64,000 bases of DNA, taken from assembly GCF_000744375.1 (NCBI RefSeq), contig NZ_JQLU01000005.1, positions 248,001 to 312,000 of the forward strand, read 5' to 3'. Shown here piece after piece: positions 62,141 through 64,000 of this stretch. Below the pieces are notes generated by a model that was given only the letters and a program-made list of their open reading frames with translations, made no database searches and was not told where the DNA came from. How positions within the stretch are numbered: the stretch's first letter is position 1; the number at the start of each line of letters is the position of its first letter. This DNA comes from Carnobacterium gallinarum DSM 4847 (GTDB taxonomy: Bacteria > Bacillota > Bacilli > Lactobacillales > Carnobacteriaceae). A program made the position numbers and the translations under genes.

Positions 62141-63184
62141 TTAAACTAATTTATCCAATACTTCACTTTCAGCAATATAAGTTTCCATCAAGATATTACG
62201 GCGTTTTAAATAATAAGGCGTATCCATTTGTACATGTACCCGATTGGATAAGAAAACAAAACTACGCTTTTTCACTAGATCTAAAATGATAATCGTTCCA
62301 GTAAAACCCGTATGCAATAAATAACGATTTGGTACTGCTCCATCTGCAGATCCTAAAAAGGCCCACCCTAATGAACGGTTTAAATCACCTGTTGGCGTCC
62401 AATCATGCATAAGCTGCTCAACGGTTGCTTCTTTTAAAATCTGAACACCTTTCCAACTACCACCATTTAACATCATTTGGCTAAAACGAATCACATCTTG
62501 TAGGCTAGAAAAAAGTCCAGCACTTCCACAATGTGGATACAAAACTAAGGCTTTTGGATCATGAACCTCTCCACGAATCATGCCTCGAACTGGATGATTT
62601 TCAGTTGGCGCACATTGCAATGGATTAGTTGGTTTAAATAGCGTTTCCTTTAATTCTAACGGTCGGCTGATTCGTTCTTCAAAAACCGTTGTTACAGTTT
62701 GATTCGTGATTTTTTCAATAATAAAGCCTAATAAAATCATACTCGTATCTGTATAAAGAACTTCTTTTCCAAAATTTTCACCAACGGTCAAATGCATAAA
62801 AGCTTCACTTAATTCTTCCGATGATAAGCTATCTCGATTTTCAATATACCCATTTAATGCAGATGTATGAGTTAATAAATGACGAATCGTGACTTGAGGC
62901 TGACTAAATTCAGGCAAATATTTGGTTACGCTGTCTTCAATATCTAATGAACCTGCTTCCCATAATTGCAAAATTAACGTAGCCGTCATCATAACCTTAG
63001 TAACTGAAGCTAAATCATAGAGTTCATTTTCTAAAATAGGTTCTTCCTCTGGAAAGATTGCTGCATGCCCTTCACGATAGATACGTATCTCCTGTGGCTC
63101 AATAAAAGCATAACTTGCACCAGGAATCGTTCCTTCCGCAATTAATTCTGCAACCATCGACTGTGTTTTCGGATAGTTTGTCAT
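62141..63184 (-). CDS. Serine hydrolase of the class C beta-lactamase family
   Basis: 347 residues. Active-site SxxK in LYDLASVTKVMMTATLIL, the second motif as YTD (VLYTDTSMILLG) rather than YxN, and HTG in LLHTGFTGT. No signal peptide, so a cytoplasmic esterase or peptidase is more likely than antibiotic resistance. ATG 63184 preferred; the first ten codons of the longer frame have no RBS of their own. Confidence 0.85.
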   Translation of the reverse strand: MTNYPKTQSMVAELIAEGTIPGASYAFIEPQEIRIYREGHAAIFPEEEPILENELYDLASVTKVMMTATLILQLWEAGSLDIEDSVTKYLPEFSQPQVTIRHLLTHTSALNGYIENRDSLSSEELSEAFMHLTVGENFGKEVLYTDTSMILLGFIIEKITNQTVTTVFEERISRPLELKETLFKPTNPLQCAPTENHPVRGMIRGEVHDPKALVLYPHCGSAGLFSSLQDVIRFSQMMLNGGSWKGVQILKEATVEQLMHDWTPTGDLNRSLGWAFLGSADGAVPNRYLLHTGFTGTIIILDLVKKRSFVFLSNRVHVQMDTPYYLKRRNILMETYIAESEVLDKLV

Positions 63185-63214
63185 CACTGTACACTTCACT
63201 TTCTTTTTTCTCAA

Positions 63215-63609
63215 CTCTTAGTATAACAAACAAAGCCAATCTACCAAAGAACAAATACAGGTTCTTTAGGTAAGAAATCGGTTATCTTAAATTATCTATT
63301 ATGTAAAAAGTAGCTCAACCATATAGTTAAAGAGTTAGAAATTTTGTATCAACCATTGCTTTTTAAACTAACTTATTTTATTGAAATACACCCTTCATTA
63401 TATAGAAATTAATAACAGAACTCTTAGTAAGTTTCCTGCAAGAATGCTTTTTAATTAATCATCAGTCCAAATAAAAAAAGTTCACAAACTACGCATGTGA
63501 TGACTTCAAAAACGTTAACTTTCTTTTAAAAGGTCTACGCAGTGAACTAGTTTTCATTTTGTTTTTCCTTTACAAAAGTCGCCAGTGTATCCACACTAGT
63601 CAACCATTT
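63215..63609. other. Intergenic region without a recognisable gene
   Basis: AT-rich. AGTTCAC (63480) and GTGAACT (63543) could pair over 55 bases, with TACGC repeated at 63492 and 63536; no role assigned. Confidence 0.3.
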
Positions 63610-63640
63610 AGAAAACCTTATCAAGCCCCTTTGATAGATT
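63610..63640 (-). terminator. Putative terminator of the LytTR regulator gene
   Basis: TATCAA-AGGGGC-TTGATA on the minus strand, then AGGTTTTC, just after the stop at 63648. Confidence 0.5.
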
Positions 63641-63647
63641 TTTCAGT

Positions 63648-64000
63648 TTATTTGAACAGCCCTTTCAGATAACGCATTGATGCATAACACACTTCCTCAT
63701 TTGTCATAATAATTTCTCGCTCTTTCTTTTTTATTTCTAGAATATTTTCACGATTTACTACATACGAATGATGGCAACGATAAAAATTAGCTCCCAAATT
63801 TTCCAGATCTTTAAGCTTGCCATAAAATTCCACTTGACGATTTTCCAGATGCATAATAATCTTATGCACTTTTGGTGATGACTCAAAAAAAAGAATCTCA
63901 TCATAAGGTACATGAATCACTTTATCCCCAACCTGTGTTTGAAAGAATACCTTCGCTGGATTTTTATCCCTCATTACTCGGTCATAAGCTGTATCCATAC
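63648..64000 (-). CDS. AgrA-like response regulator, LytTR domain (5' part outside window)
   Basis: The frame continues past the window edge. The 116 visible residues are a LytTR DNA-binding domain: VIHVPYDEILFFESSPKVHK, RQVEFYGKLKDLENLG, FYRCHHSYVVNRENI, EVCYASMRYLKGLF. This is close to staphylococcal AgrA as I recall it; bacteriocin regulators of lactic acid bacteria are built alike. Usually preceded by a peptide-sensing kinase gene, which would lie outside. Confidence 0.85.
   Translation of the reverse strand, partial: MDTAYDRVMRDKNPAKVFFQTQVGDKVIHVPYDEILFFESSPKVHKIIMHLENRQVEFYGKLKDLENLGANFYRCHHSYVVNRENILEIKKKEREIIMTNEEVCYASMRYLKGLFK

Noticed and set aside
62141-63184. Beta-lactamase resistance gene
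   Set aside because: SxxK is present, but the protein has no signal peptide and YTD replaces YxN; more likely an esterase or peptidase.

Overview
The window is AT-rich Gram-positive DNA of Lactobacillales type. Evidence for this is lipoteichoic acid synthase, MurT/GatD, the Mbl-EpuA pair, the glyA-upp-atpBEFHAGDC order and many lipobox lipoproteins. A complete nirBD/nirC/siroheme set controlled by NreABC is unusual in lactic acid bacteria. Together with an LXG toxin locus and a LicR-controlled cellobiose-type PTS it suggests Carnobacterium (inference; species not determined).

Layout. 1-705 is the 3' end of ltaS. 765-6428 is a decayed mobile block between two copies of a 33-bp direct repeat that starts in the ltaS terminator. 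It holds a broken IS1182-type transposase, two lipoprotein genes, a frameshifted metzincin-like protease, a short element with long inverted repeats, a gene fragment, and a plasmid Rep gene with two in-frame stops. 6611-7979 is an FtsX-like permease with an ABC-ATPase-like partner that has no Walker A. 8025-14353 is a PTS / 6-phospho-beta-glucosidase operon with a divergent LicR-type regulator. 14455-17680 is a two-component system and a LysM-3D cell-wall protein. 18102-30807 is the ssb-epuA-mbl-murA-DUF1146-atp block (minus strand), with an IS1202-like insertion (27-bp target duplication) between mbl and murA and three 123-bp repeats between atpG and atpD. 31413-36235 is an accessory island between upp and atpB: truncated amidase, frameshifted ORF, a possible oriT remnant and an LXG toxin/immunity locus. 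36424-42192 is upp, glyA, tsaC, prmC, prfA, tdk. 42434-45737 holds a lipoprotein and an 892-residue coiled-coil protein with four 104-residue repeats. 46231-48247 is murT-gatD. 49620-59344 is the nitrite reduction and siroheme region. 59471-64000 holds an APC transporter, manA, a serine hydrolase and the 3' end of an AgrA-like regulator gene.

How the genes work together. NreA (nitrate), NreB (oxygen-labile Fe-S kinase) and NreC would activate nirB-nirD-cobA-nirC-hemC-hemD through a TAGGG-N4-TCCTA box upstream of nirB. NirC imports nitrite and NirBD reduces it. HemC, HemD and CobA make precorrin-2, and the dehydrogenase and chelatase encoded behind nreC finish siroheme for NirB. Two oddities stand out: HemC has Ser where the dipyrromethane-cofactor Cys should be, and full-length HemD can only start at an ATT overlapping the hemC stop.

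No tRNA, rRNA or CRISPR array was seen. Coordinates and motifs were read by eye, with no database search.
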